A stretch of DNA of 13,984 nt, taken from contig CAQVQZ010000037.1 in the NCBI GenBank assembly GCA_948902155.1, forward strand, positions 1-13,984. Reading direction: 5' to 3'. A program made the translations under genes and the position numbers. Origin of the DNA: an uncultured Oscillibacter sp. (lineage in GTDB: Bacteria > Bacillota_A > Clostridia > Oscillospirales > Oscillospiraceae). Below the pieces are notes generated by a model. The model was not told the DNA's origin. It worked only from the letters and a program-made list of their open reading frames with translations, and ran no database searches. Each line of letters opens with the position of its first letter. The first letter of the stretch is position 1. Below, in pieces: positions 1 through 7,028 of the stretch.

Positions 1-2161
1 CGAAGCCGAAGCGCTCCCACAGCTCCTCCGTAATATGGGGGGCGAAGGGGTTCAGCAGCTGAATCAGAATCTTCATGTCCCCCTTGGTGACGCCGTTGGC
101 CGTCAGCTCGTTCACCGCCGTCATCATGGCGGCGATGGCTGTGTTCATCTTCAGGCTGTCCACATCCGCCGTCACCTTCTTGATGGTCCGGTGGAGGATG
201 GGCTCGTTGACGGCGCTGGGGTTCGGGTCGTCTTTGGCGCTCGCCGCCAGGTTCCACACGCGGTCCAGGAAGCGCTTGGAGCCCTTCACGGCCTCGGTGG
301 ACCAGATCGCCGCCTGCTCGAAGTCGCCCACGAACATGATATACAGCCGCATGGTGTCCGCGCCGTACTGGGCCACGATGTCGTTGGGGTTCACCACGTT
401 GCCACGGGACTTGGACATCTTCTCGCCGCCCTCGCCCAGGATCATACCGTGGCTGGTGCGCTTGGCGTAGGGCTCCGCTGTGGGCACCACGCCGATATCA
501 TAGAGGAATTTATGCCAGAAGCGGCTGTACAGCAGGTGGAGCGTGGTGTGCTCCATGCCGCCGTTGTACCAATCCACGGGGGACCAGTAGTCCAGGGCTT
601 CCTTGCTGGCCAGGGCCTTGTCGTTGTGGGGGTCCATATAGCGCAGGAAGTACCAGCTGGAGCCCGCCCACTGGGGCATGGTGTCCGTCTCCCGCTGGGC
701 GGGGCCTCCGCACTTGGGGCAGGTGGTGTTCACCCAGTCGGTCATCTTCGCCAGGGGGGACTCGCCGGTGTCCGTGACCTCGTAGCTTTCCACCTCGGGC
801 AGGAGCAGGGGGAGCTCGCTCTCCGGCAGGGGCACCCAGCCGCACTTGGGGCAGTTGACCAGAGGAATGGGCTCGCCCCAATAGCGCTGGCGGCTGAACA
901 CCCAGTCGCGGAGCTTGAAGTTGGTCTTGGGACGGCCATAGCCCTGCTTCACCACGTAGTCCTTCATGGCGGGGATGGCCTCCTTGACGGTCATGCCGTT
1001 CAGGAAGCCGGAGTTTACCATAATGCCCGTGTCGTCCTTGAGGACGAAAGCCTCTTTCGTGATGTCGCCGCCCTTGACCACCTCGATGATGGGCAGGCCG
1101 AAGGCCGTGGCGAAGTCCCAGTCGCGCTGGTCGTGGCCGGGCACGCCCATGACGATGCCCGTGCCGTAGCCCATAAGGACGTAGTCGGAGACGAAGAGGG
1201 GCACGTGCTTGCCGTTGGCGGGGTTCACAACCTCGATGCCGTCCAGGCGGACGCCGGTCTTTTCCTTGTTCAGCTCGCCCCGCTCGAAGTCGCTCTTCCG
1301 GGCGGCCTCAGCCTGGTAGGCGGCAACCTCGTCCCAGTTCTTGATCTGGTCCTTCCACTGCTCCAGGAAGGGGTGCTCCGGGGAGATGACCATGTAGGTC
1401 ACGCCGAAAAGGGTGTCCGCACGGGTGGTGTAGACGGTCAGCTTGTCGCCGTTGGTGGCGGTGAAGTCCACCTCGCAGCCCTCGGAGCGGCCGATCCAGT
1501 TGCGCTGCTGAATCTTGACCCGGTTGATGAAGTCCACGGTGTCCAGGTCGTCGATGAGGCGGTCGGCGTACTTGGTGATGGCCAGCATCCACTGGGATTT
1601 TTCCTTCCGGATGACCTCGCCGCCGCAGCGTTCGCACACGCCCTCCACGACCTCCTCGTTGGCCAGGACTATCTTGCAGCTGGTACACCAGTTCACGGGC
1701 ATGGAAGCCTTATAGGCCAGGCCCTTTTTGAACATCTGGAGGAAAATCCACTGGGTCCACTTGTAATAATCCGGGTCCGTGGTGTTGACCTCCCGGTCCC
1801 AGTCGAAGGAGTAGCCCAGCATCTGGAGCTGCTTGCGGAAGTTCGCCACGTTGTCGTGGGTGACCTTGGCGGGGTGGATGTGGTTCTTGACGGCGTAGTT
1901 TTCCGTGGGCAGGCCGAAAGCGTCGTAGCCGATGGGGAAGAGGACGTTATAGCCCTGCATCCGCTTCTTGCGGCAGATGATGTCCATGGCGGTGAAGGGC
2001 CGGGCGTGGCCCACGTGGAGGCCCTGGCCGGAGGGGTAGGGGAACTCGATGAGGCCGAAGAACTTCTCGCGGGTCTTGTCGCCGTTGACGGCGGTGAAGG
2101 GCTTGGCCTCCAGCCATTTGTCTTGCCATTTCTTTTCAATGGCGGTGAAATCGTACTTCAT
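1..2161 (-). CDS. leuS: Leucyl-tRNA synthetase, 3' end outside the window
   Basis: Cytoplasmic class I aminoacyl-tRNA synthetase that charges tRNA-Leu with leucine and edits misacylated products. Seen: 720 codons are present and the frame is still open at base 1; bacterial LeuRS is usually a little over 800 residues, so part of the C-terminal tRNA-binding region is missing. The class I HIGH motif appears as HVGH at residues 49-52 and KMSKS at 581-585. A CxxC/CxxC zinc module lies at C159, C162, C176 and C179. The CP1 editing domain shows TTRADTLFG near residue 245 and GVPGHDQRD near 339-347, with the editing aspartate present. The start is the ATG at 2161, preceded by AAAGGAG at 2169-2175. 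It is the second gene after the T-box, 55 nt behind mtnN, with no terminator visible between them. Identification is secure. Confidence 0.97.
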   Translation of the reverse strand, partial: MKYDFTAIEKKWQDKWLEAKPFTAVNGDKTREKFFGLIEFPYPSGQGLHVGHARPFTAMDIICRKKRMQGYNVLFPIGYDAFGLPTENYAVKNHIHPAKVTHDNVANFRKQLQMLGYSFDWDREVNTTDPDYYKWTQWIFLQMFKKGLAYKASMPVNWCTSCKIVLANEEVVEGVCERCGGEVIRKEKSQWMLAITKYADRLIDDLDTVDFINRVKIQQRNWIGRSEGCEVDFTATNGDKLTVYTTRADTLFGVTYMVISPEHPFLEQWKDQIKNWDEVAAYQAEAARKSDFERGELNKEKTGVRLDGIEVVNPANGKHVPLFVSDYVLMGYGTGIVMGVPGHDQRDWDFATAFGLPIIEVVKGGDITKEAFVLKDDTGIMVNSGFLNGMTVKEAIPAMKDYVVKQGYGRPKTNFKLRDWVFSRQRYWGEPIPLVNCPKCGWVPLPESELPLLLPEVESYEVTDTGESPLAKMTDWVNTTCPKCGGPAQRETDTMPQWAGSSWYFLRYMDPHNDKALASKEALDYWSPVDWYNGGMEHTTLHLLYSRFWHKFLYDIGVVPTAEPYAKRTSHGMILGEGGEKMSKSRGNVVNPNDIVAQYGADTMRLYIMFVGDFEQAAIWSTEAVKGSKRFLDRVWNLAASAKDDPNPSAVNEPILHRTIKKVTADVDSLKMNTAIAAMMTAVNELTANGVTKGDMKILIQLLNPFAPHITEELWERFGF

Positions 2162-2216
2162 TTCTGAACTCCTTTATCATGTTATATTTCTAAGAACGTA
2201 ATTCTGATAACGCTGG

Positions 2217-2909
2217 TCACAGTCCGCCCAGCGCCTCCAGCATCCTTGCCACAAAAGAGGCGGACAAACGGGTGGCTTTCTCACAGTTTTCCTCAAAGGA
2301 TTCCGGGCTGCGGCGGTCCGCCATGTCGGTGATGGCCCTGACGGCGATAAACGGCACGCGGAAGGCATGACAAACGTGGGCGGCGGCGGCGGATTCCATA
2401 TCGACGCTCAGCGGTTCAAAGGCTTTTTTCACGGCTCCCCGGTTTTGGTCCGTGATAAAGGATTCTCCGGTAACCGTCCGGCCAAAATGCGTGATTCCCT
2501 GAAACGGTTCGTAGGCGGAGGCTTGCTCTGCGGCCCGCAGGAGCCTGGGGGCCGCCTGAAAGTACACGGAGGGAAGCCAGGGGTGGAACTCCGTCAGGAT
2601 GTCCGGGGCCACATCATGATAGGCCGTCTCCGTGGAGACAACGATATCAAGGGGGCGCACCCTTTCGCTAAGACCCCCTGCGGTCCCCGCGCTGATGACC
2701 GCGCCGCAGTGAAATTCCGCAATCAAAAGCTGCGCGGCAATCGCCGCGTTCACCTTGCAGACGCCGGAAAAGAGGACGGTTGCGTCCGCGCTTCCGATTT
2801 TGCCGCTGTGGAAGGTCAGCATGGCCTTTTCGACTGTAGAATCCCCTTCCAGCATGGACAGAAACGGGGCGGCTTCGCTGTCTCCGGCGCAAAGGATTCC
2901 AAACCTCAT
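2217..2909 (-). CDS. mtnN: 5'-methylthioadenosine/S-adenosylhomocysteine nucleosidase (MTAN)
   Basis: Cleaves adenine from methylthioadenosine and S-adenosylhomocysteine, feeding methionine salvage, removal of SAM by-products and, in species with LuxS, the AI-2 route. Seen: 230 residues, the normal family length. The three catalytic positions of the E. coli enzyme are conserved: E12, E172 within VDMESAAAAHVC, and D195 within RAITDMAD. The nucleoside-binding ISAGTAGGLS stretch is at residues 72-81. The N-terminus reads CAGDSE where E. coli has GAMEEE, but the catalytic glutamate remains. I chose the ATG at 2909 because AAAAGGAGAG stands just before it; the frame stays open upstream to an ATG at 2972, but that would put the T-box terminator inside the gene. 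It is the first gene behind a leucine-type T-box and precedes leuS. Futalosine hydrolase is a relative and a less likely alternative. Confidence 0.93.
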   Translation of the reverse strand: MRFGILCAGDSEAAPFLSMLEGDSTVEKAMLTFHSGKIGSADATVLFSGVCKVNAAIAAQLLIAEFHCGAVISAGTAGGLSERVRPLDIVVSTETAYHDVAPDILTEFHPWLPSVYFQAAPRLLRAAEQASAYEPFQGITHFGRTVTGESFITDQNRGAVKKAFEPLSVDMESAAAAHVCHAFRVPFIAVRAITDMADRRSPESFEENCEKATRLSASFVARMLEALGGL

Positions 2910-2931
2910 CCGCTCTCTCCTTTTCCTCACG

Positions 2932-2964
2932 AAAAACGCCCCCAGCCGAAAAGGCCAGGGGCGT
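2932..2964 (-). terminator. T-box regulated intrinsic terminator
   Basis: The minus strand gives ACGCCCCTGGCC, loop TTTTC, then GGCTGGGGGCGT and a run of five T. This is a 12-pair stem with two G-U pairs. It starts 7 nt after the T-box motif, and its 5' arm (GCCCC region) is what the antiterminator would use, which is the standard T-box switch layout. Confidence 0.93.
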
Positions 2965-3170
2965 GGATGCACGCGGTACCACCCTGTTCAGCTCCGCCCT
3001 GCGGCGGAGCCCTCCGGGCCCTGTAACGGAGGCAGGCCGTCCCGCCCTACCTGTCGGGCGGGAGACTCCGGGACCAGTCATGCACGGACCTTCCCCCGCC
3101 GGCTCGCAGCGTCCGCCGGCTCTCTGAGGGCGGGAAGCCCCGTCTTTTTTCCCTTCATCGTCTTTCAACA
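2932..3170 (-). promoter_or_regulatory. T-box riboswitch leader, probably tRNA-Leu specific
   Basis: RNA leader that senses uncharged tRNA and permits read-through of a terminator. Seen, read 5' to 3' on the minus strand: a start resembling the stem I base (GACGATGAAGGG); AGAGAG at 3120-3125; the distal-loop motif GCTGCGAG at 3103-3110; a candidate specifier CTG at 3075-3077 inside GACTGGTCCCGGAGTC; a perfect stem GCTCCGCC/GGCGGAGC; the canonical T-box AGGGTGGTACCGCG at 2972-2985; and an intrinsic terminator at 2932-2964. Inference: the specifier is CUG (Leu), followed by the usual purine. The T-box base variable between species classes is T (AGGGTGG-T-ACC), which would pair with discriminator A73, as tRNA-Leu has; this argues against reading UGG (Trp) or GAC (Asp), whose bacterial tRNAs have G73. 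It controls mtnN and, by read-through, leuS. Confidence 0.95.
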
Positions 3171-3176
3171 GGCCCT

Positions 3177-3205
3177 ATTGTACGGAAACAGGGGCGTTTT
3201 GTCAA
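3177..3205 (-). promoter_or_regulatory. Sigma-A promoter of the T-box-mtnN-leuS operon
   Basis: TTGACA at 3200-3205 and TACAAT at 3177-3182 on the minus strand are separated by exactly 17 nt. Transcription would start near 3170, which is where the T-box stem I begins, so promoter and leader support each other. It lies just downstream of the putP terminator. Confidence 0.9.
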
Positions 3206-3218
3206 GGGGGAAATGGCG

Positions 3219-3249
3219 AAAAAACCGCCTGGAACAGCGTCCAGGCGGT
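3219..3249 (-). terminator. Intrinsic terminator of putP
   Basis: A 9-bp perfect stem (ACCGCCTGG / CCAGGCGGT, minus strand) with an 8-nt loop is followed by six T. It begins 15 nt after the putP stop codon and separates putP from the next promoter. Confidence 0.93.
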
Positions 3250-3263
3250 TTCAGGAGGGCGCT

Positions 3264-4796
3264 TTACTTCGCCTGCACCTCGTCGAAGAGCTTCTCGACC
3301 TCCGCGTCCGGGGCGGGGGTGGCCAGGCTCACCACGATGATTGCCGCCAGGGCCACCACGAAGGCGGGCAGCAGCTCATAGATATCCAGCGCGCCGCCCA
3401 TGGGGCGCACCAGGAACTTCCAGATAAAGATCATGGCGCCGCCGGCAATCAGGCCGGCCATGATGCCCTGCCGGTTGCTCCGCTTCCAGAACAGGGCGCA
3501 GAGGATGGCGGGGCCGAAGGTCGCGCCGAAGCCCGCCCAGGCGAAGGACACGATCTGGAACACGTTGCTGTTGGGGTCCGAGGCCAGGAAGAGGGCGATG
3601 ATTGCGATGACCACCACCGTCAGCCGGGCGATCAGCATGGTCTGCTTCTCCGTCAGCTTCACGCCGAAGACCTCCTGCACCAGGTTCTCGGAGAAGGCGG
3701 AGGACGCCGCCAGCAGCTGGCTGTCCGCCGTGGACATGGTAGCCGCCAGGATGCCCGCCAGGATGCAGCCCGCCACGATGGCGGGGAAGATGCCGTAAGA
3801 AGACAGCAGGTCGGAGAGCTTGACGATAATGGTCTCCGTGGCGCTGCCCTCCAGGAAGGGAACCCGGCCCACGCTGGACACGGCGTGGCCCACGATGCCG
3901 ATGAACACCGCCACGCCCATGGAAATGACCACCCAGGTGGCGGCGATGCGGCGGGACAGGGTCAGCTCGTTCTCGTCCCGGATCGCCATGAAGCGGACTA
4001 GGATGTGGGGCATACCAAAATACCCCAGGCCCCAGGCCATCATGGAAATGATGCGGATGAAGCCGTAAGGCTCCGCCGCGCCAGAGGCGGCGTTATAAGT
4101 TTCCGTGAAGCTGAAGAAGCCGGGAAGCGTCTGGGCGTGGGCGATCACCGCGTCCATGCCCCCCGCCTGGACCACGCCGAAAACCACGATAACCGCCAGG
4201 GCGCAGGTCATAATAATGGACTGAATCAGGTCCATGGTAGCCACGGCGTTGAAGCCGCCCACGGAGGTGTAGCTGATGATAACGATAGCGCCGATGCAGG
4301 CGGCGACCATGTAATCCCACCCAAAGAGGCTGTTAAAGAGCTTGCCCACGGCGGCGAGGCCGGAGGCGACGTAAGGAACGAAGAAAATCAGGATAATCAG
4401 GGCGGAAATGCACATGATTACCGGCTTTTTCTCGCCGTAGCGCTTGGAGATGAATCCGGGGATGGTGATGGCGTCCAGCTTGACGCTGTAGCGGCGGAGC
4501 TTTTTGGCCACCAGCAGAAAGTTCAGATACGTGCCCACAGCCAGGCCGATGGCGGTCCAGCTGGCGTCGGCCACGCCGCTGAGGTACGCCAGGCCGGGGA
4601 TGCCCATAAGCAGATAGCTGCTCATATCGGACGCCTCGGCGCTCATGGCGGTGACCAGGGGGCCGATGCCGCGGCCTCCCAGGTAAAAGCCCTCGGCGCT
4701 CTTCTTGGAACGGCGGCCGATCATCACGCCCGTAAAGATGACGAAGCAAAGATACAGGATGATGGTAGCCATGATACAGATTTGTGCGGTAGACAT
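3264..4796 (-). CDS. putP: Sodium/proline symporter, SSS family
   Basis: Inner-membrane secondary transporter that takes up L-proline with Na+. Seen: 510 residues, close to the usual PutP length of about 500, with a strongly hydrophobic pattern fitting about 13 helices. Near the N-terminus SAEASDMSSYLLMGIPG (residues 52-68) matches the PutP helix II sodium-binding stretch, including the aspartate at 57. GGFNAVATMDLIQSIIM and MSTADSQLLAASSAFSENL match the other family signatures; the latter corresponds to the helix with the second set of Na+ ligands. I chose the ATG at 4796 (MSTAQICIM) because AAAAGGAG precedes it; the upstream ATG at 4832 would add 12 residues and lacks a good site. It is a single-gene unit: terminator downstream, long non-coding region upstream. 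Substrate specificity for proline is inferred from family resemblance; pantothenate- or other SSS members are less likely. Confidence 0.92.
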   Translation of the reverse strand: MSTAQICIMATIILYLCFVIFTGVMIGRRSKKSAEGFYLGGRGIGPLVTAMSAEASDMSSYLLMGIPGLAYLSGVADASWTAIGLAVGTYLNFLLVAKKLRRYSVKLDAITIPGFISKRYGEKKPVIMCISALIILIFFVPYVASGLAAVGKLFNSLFGWDYMVAACIGAIVIISYTSVGGFNAVATMDLIQSIIMTCALAVIVVFGVVQAGGMDAVIAHAQTLPGFFSFTETYNAASGAAEPYGFIRIISMMAWGLGYFGMPHILVRFMAIRDENELTLSRRIAATWVVISMGVAVFIGIVGHAVSSVGRVPFLEGSATETIIVKLSDLLSSYGIFPAIVAGCILAGILAATMSTADSQLLAASSAFSENLVQEVFGVKLTEKQTMLIARLTVVVIAIIALFLASDPNSNVFQIVSFAWAGFGATFGPAILCALFWKRSNRQGIMAGLIAGGAMIFIWKFLVRPMGGALDIYELLPAFVVALAAIIVVSLATPAPDAEVEKLFDEVQAK

Positions 4797-4827
4797 AATC
4801 TCTCTCCTTTTCTGTTCAATGGGTGAT

Positions 4828-4856
4828 ATCATAGCACACTTTTCGTAAGAATAAAA
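4828..4856 (-). promoter_or_regulatory. Possible extended -10 promoter of putP
   Basis: On the minus strand TGCTATGAT (TATGAT at 4828-4833) is an extended -10 type sequence, placed so that transcripts would begin about 25 nt before the putP start. No good -35 box is seen at the expected spacing (only AT-rich sequence near 4850-4856), so this assignment is tentative. A competing TATAAT at 4867-4872 also lacks a -35. Confidence 0.35.
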
Positions 4857-4900
4857 TACAGAACGAATTATAGAATGCAGTCTATACTATATTCTGTATT
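4855..4900. repeat. Inverted repeat upstream of putP, possible operator
   Basis: AATACAGAA (4855-4863) and TTCTGTATT (4892-4900) form a perfect 9-bp inverted repeat, with an inner TATAG/CTATA pair at 4869-4873 and 4882-4886. It lies just upstream of the suggested putP promoter and covers the alternative TATAAT box. It could be a regulator-binding site or a hairpin in the transcript; the regulator is unknown. Confidence 0.45.
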
Positions 4901-4996
4901 ATTTTCATAAAGTGCCGAAGTTTCAGCGCTTGAAAACCAGACGATTTTTAGGATAATTTTTTAGAATACAATAAAATTCAACATCGACTAATCCCC

Positions 4997-5036
4997 AAAA
5001 GAAGCAGAGGCCCGCCGAAACCGGCGGACCCCCTGC
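4997..5036 (-). terminator. GC-rich terminator-like hairpin between pyk and putP
   Basis: The minus strand shows an outer GCAG/CTGC stem (5033-5036 with 5004-5007), an inner CCGCCG/CGGCGG stem with a 4-nt loop, and then TTCTTTT (4997-5003). It would stop transcripts coming from pyk, or act in a long putP leader if putP transcription starts upstream of it. The first role seems simpler. Confidence 0.6.
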
Positions 5037-5055
5037 GAATGATCGGCATGTCCTA

Positions 5056-5146
5056 TTAAGGAAGCACTGAATAAATCCCCGCACACATCTTGACGGAAAA
5101 TTTTCTCGCCAATCTGCGCACGTTGATTCAATCAGTGCTTCCTTAA
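5056..5146. mobile_element. MITE-like element with IS5-type ends and TTAA duplication
   Basis: An 83-bp stretch (5060-5142) begins GGAAGCACTGA and ends with its exact complement TCAGTGCTTCC. It is flanked on both sides by TTAA (5056-5059 and 5143-5146), which looks like a target-site duplication. Beyond the 11-bp perfect ends the similarity continues imperfectly: by hand count about 17 of 26 positions pair from CTGA inward, so most of the element is a loose palindrome. It has no coding capacity. The ends (GGAAG...GAATAA) and a YTAR-type target recall the IS5 family, so a non-autonomous derivative of such an element is inferred. It sits between the two hairpins that follow pyk. Confidence 0.7.
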
Positions 5147-5156
5147 GCCTCGTTTG

Positions 5157-5183
5157 AAAAAAGCCCAAACGACGTCTCCGGGC
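5157..5183 (-). terminator. Weak intrinsic terminator after pyk
   Basis: On the minus strand GCCCGGA / TTTGGGC forms a 7-pair stem with two G-U pairs, followed by six T (5157-5162). It lies 43 nt after the pyk stop. A competing CGTTTG/CAAACG stem overlaps it, so strength is uncertain. Confidence 0.6.
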
Positions 5184-5226
5184 ATCTTTTTCCACCAGGA
5201 CTGCGTTGATTTTCTTGCCGCGCCCA

Positions 5227-6654
5227 TTAAAGCGTTTCAATCACCTGCGCCTTGATCAGGTTCGTAGACCCGCTCTTCCCCAGGGGCACCCCTGCGGTAA
5301 TCACCACCGTATCCCCCGCCTGGACCAGCCCCTCCTTCACCGCCACTTCGGCGGAGAGAGAGAAAATCCGGTCCGTAGAGTTGACCTCCCCGGTGAGGAA
5401 GGGAATCACTCCCCAGCAGATTGCCAGCTGCCGCCGGGACTTCTCGTGCATGGTCATCGCCGCCACCGGGCAGGCGGGCCGGAAGCGGCAGATCATCCGG
5501 GCCGTCCGTCCGGAGCTGCTGGCCGCGAGAATGGCCGTGGCGTTCAGGTCCTTGGCGGTGAGGCAGCAGGTGTGGGTGATGGCGTCGTTGATGTTGGAGG
5601 CCGTGACCACCAGATGCTTCTGGAAGCGCTTCCAGTAATCAATGGACCCCTCGGCCTCCGTGACGATCTCCACCATGGCGCTGAGGGCTTCCAGGGGGTA
5701 CTTGCCCCCGGCGGTCTCGCCGGAGAGCATGACGCAGCTGGTCCCGTCGTAGACGGCGTTGGCCACGTCGGACACCTCCGCCCGCGTGGGCCGGGGGTTG
5801 CGCATCATGGAGTCCAGCATCTGGGTGGCGGTGATGACGGGCTTGCCCGCCTGGAGGCCCTTGCGGATCATCTGCTTCTGGAGGGCGGGCACCTTGGCGG
5901 CGGGAATCTCCACGCCCAGGTCGCCCCGGGCCACCATGATGCCGTCCGCGGCGGCCAGGATGTCGTCGATGTTGTCCACGCCCTCCTGGTTCTCGATCTT
6001 GGCGATGATTTTTACCTCGTCCCCGCCGCAGTCGTGGAGGACCTGCCGCACGGCCTCCACGTCGGCGGCGCGCCGGACGAAGGAGGCGGCGATGAAGTCA
6101 AAGTCGTTCTCCACACCGAAGCGGATGTCCGCCACGTCCTTCTCCGTCAGGGCCGGGAGCTGGATGTGGGCGCCGGGGATGTTGATGGACTTGTTGGCGG
6201 AGAGCGTGCCGCCGTTCTCCACCTCGCAGAGGATGTCGCCGCCCTTGATCTCCAGTACCCGGATGGCCACCAGGCCGTCGTCGATCAGGACCAGCTGGCC
6301 CTCGGAAAGCTCCTCGTTCAGCTTGGGGTAGGTGACGGAAACCCTGGAGGCGTTCCCCACCACGTCGTCCACTGTCAAGGTAAAGCGCTCCCCGGCCGTC
6401 AGCTCCACCGTCTTGGTCTCAAAGCTCTTGATGCGAATCTCGGGGCCCTTGGTGTCCAGAATGGTCGCCACGGCGCTGCCCATCCGGTCCCGGACGGACT
6501 TCAGCATGTTCAGCCGGGCCAGGTGCTCCGGGTGGCTGCCGTGGGAAAAGTTGAAGCGCGCGCCGTTCATGCCGCCTTTGATCAGGGCGACGATCATATC
6601 CTCGTCGTCCACGGCGGGGCCCAGCGTACAGATGATTTTGGTTTTTCTAAGCAT
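5227..6654 (-). CDS. pyk: Pyruvate kinase, short (single-module) form
   Basis: Converts phosphoenolpyruvate and ADP to pyruvate and ATP in the last step of glycolysis, in the cytoplasm. Seen: 475 residues, the length of the basic enzyme; the extra C-terminal PEP-utilising domain found in Bacillus-type enzymes is absent. The A domain starts with KTKIICTLGP; RFNFSHG lies at 33-39. The B domain follows LDTKGPEIR (67-75); the glutamate at 72 corresponds to the residue associated with K+-dependent enzymes. The catalytic lysine is K219 in KIENQEG and the Mg2+-binding loop is MVARGDLGVEIP (240-251). The C-terminal allosteric domain includes a SSSGRTAR-type phosphate-binding loop. The ATG at 6654 has AGGAGGA eight bases upstream. 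It is transcribed alone from a TATAAT promoter through a structured leader. Identification is secure. Confidence 0.97.
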   Translation of the reverse strand: MLRKTKIICTLGPAVDDEDMIVALIKGGMNGARFNFSHGSHPEHLARLNMLKSVRDRMGSAVATILDTKGPEIRIKSFETKTVELTAGERFTLTVDDVVGNASRVSVTYPKLNEELSEGQLVLIDDGLVAIRVLEIKGGDILCEVENGGTLSANKSINIPGAHIQLPALTEKDVADIRFGVENDFDFIAASFVRRAADVEAVRQVLHDCGGDEVKIIAKIENQEGVDNIDDILAAADGIMVARGDLGVEIPAAKVPALQKQMIRKGLQAGKPVITATQMLDSMMRNPRPTRAEVSDVANAVYDGTSCVMLSGETAGGKYPLEALSAMVEIVTEAEGSIDYWKRFQKHLVVTASNINDAITHTCCLTAKDLNATAILAASSSGRTARMICRFRPACPVAAMTMHEKSRRQLAICWGVIPFLTGEVNSTDRIFSLSAEVAVKEGLVQAGDTVVITAGVPLGKSGSTNLIKAQVIETL

Positions 6655-6734
6655 ATGAAATTCCTCCTATAGCCCTCCATATGGAAGGGCAAACGCCTAT
6701 GGTTGACAGTTCCTGCGTTTGTAAGCTGCCCTTC
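6655..6734 (-). promoter_or_regulatory. Structured 5' leader of pyk with two alternative hairpins
   Basis: Read on the minus strand, GAAGGGC (6728-6734) pairs with GCCCTTC (6684-6690), and inside it AAACGC (6715-6720) pairs with GCGTTT (6691-6696), leaving an 18-nt apical loop and a 7-nt bulge on the 5' side. The same GCCCTTC can instead pair with GGAGGGC (6672-6678) to make a 7-pair hairpin with loop CATAT, ending 4 nt before the AGGAGGA ribosome binding site (6662-6668). The two folds exclude each other. No T-run follows, so if it is a switch it would act on translation or RNA stability rather than by intrinsic termination. It does not match a riboswitch class I know. Confidence 0.5.
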
Positions 6735-6740
6735 ATTATA
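6735..6740 (-). promoter_or_regulatory. -10 box of the pyk promoter
   Basis: A perfect TATAAT on the minus strand lies about 80 nt before pyk, so that transcription would start at or just before the first arm of the leader hairpin. No recognisable -35 is found 16-18 nt upstream (the region reads CTACCCAGG), which suggests a weak or activator-dependent promoter. Confidence 0.6.
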
Positions 6741-6777
6741 CAGGAGCCCGCGCCGCCTGGGTAGGTGAGAATTTCAT

Positions 6778-6803
6778 AAAATTTGCGGGAGCGTTCCGGC
6801 AAA
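6778..6803 (-). terminator. Probable terminator of the XRE operon
   Basis: On the minus strand TTTGCCGGA / TCCCGCAAA pairs with one C-C mismatch (8 pairs), loop ACGC, followed by TTTTAT. It starts 30 nt after the XRE gene stop and lies upstream of the pyk promoter. Confidence 0.55.
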
Positions 6804-6833
6804 TCTGCATGCGCAAACGTTTGTTGAAGCCCT

Positions 6834-7028
6834 TCAACCCTCCCAGAACAGCTCGTCCAGCGTCTTGCCCAGACAGCGGCAGATGGCGGTGCAGAGCTTG
6901 ATGGTGGGGTTGTAGTCCCCCTTTTCGATGGCGTTGATGGTCTGGCGGGAGACCCCCACGGCGTCCGCCAGCTGCTGCTGGCTCATGTCCAGCGCGGCCC
7001 GGGCGGATTTCATGCGCAGGTTTTTCAT
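6834..7028 (-). CDS. Small XRE-family helix-turn-helix regulator
   Basis: A DNA-binding protein of 64 residues that is almost entirely one Cro/C1-type helix-turn-helix. Seen: MSQQQLADAVGVSRQTINAIEKGDYNPT (residues 15-42) covers helices 2-4, with the typical recognition helix SRQTINAIE, and the C-terminus KTLDELFWEG matches the short YozG-like regulators common in Bacillota. There is no ligand-binding or dimerisation domain beyond this. The ATG at 7028 overlaps the stop of the upstream membrane-protein gene as ATGA, implying translational coupling; the frame remains open further upstream but that part is a shadow of the membrane-protein gene. Such regulators often control their own operon, and the membrane partner may carry the signal, but this is inference. 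Confidence 0.9.
   Translation of the reverse strand: MKNLRMKSARAALDMSQQQLADAVGVSRQTINAIEKGDYNPTIKLCTAICRCLGKTLDELFWEG

Noticed and set aside
35..2167. 710-codon open frame on the plus strand, antisense to leuS
   Set aside because: Its translation is rich in V, G, L and H with no family motif, typical of the reverse complement of a GC-rich gene; the minus strand here is plainly leuS.
2181..2210. Possible promoter TTATCA-N18-TATAAC between mtnN and leuS
   Set aside because: The -35 is poor, and the start point expected near 2174 would cut into the leuS ribosome binding site at 2169-2175.
2910..2972. Longer mtnN start giving 251 residues
   Set aside because: The extra N-terminus would be translated from the T-box terminator hairpin, while the ATG at 2909 has a strong ribosome binding site and matches the family's start.
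4923..5240. 105-codon minus-strand frame between pyk and putP
   Set aside because: It overlaps the end of pyk, runs through a terminator, the mobile element and a hairpin, and has no family resemblance.
6703..6708. TTGACA on the plus strand in the pyk leader
   Set aside because: No -10 box at usable distance and no plus-strand gene follows.
6806..6826. Possible catabolite-control (cre-like) site around AAACGTTT upstream of pyk
   Set aside because: The central CG and flanking A/T fit, but the outer TG and CA positions of the cre consensus do not.
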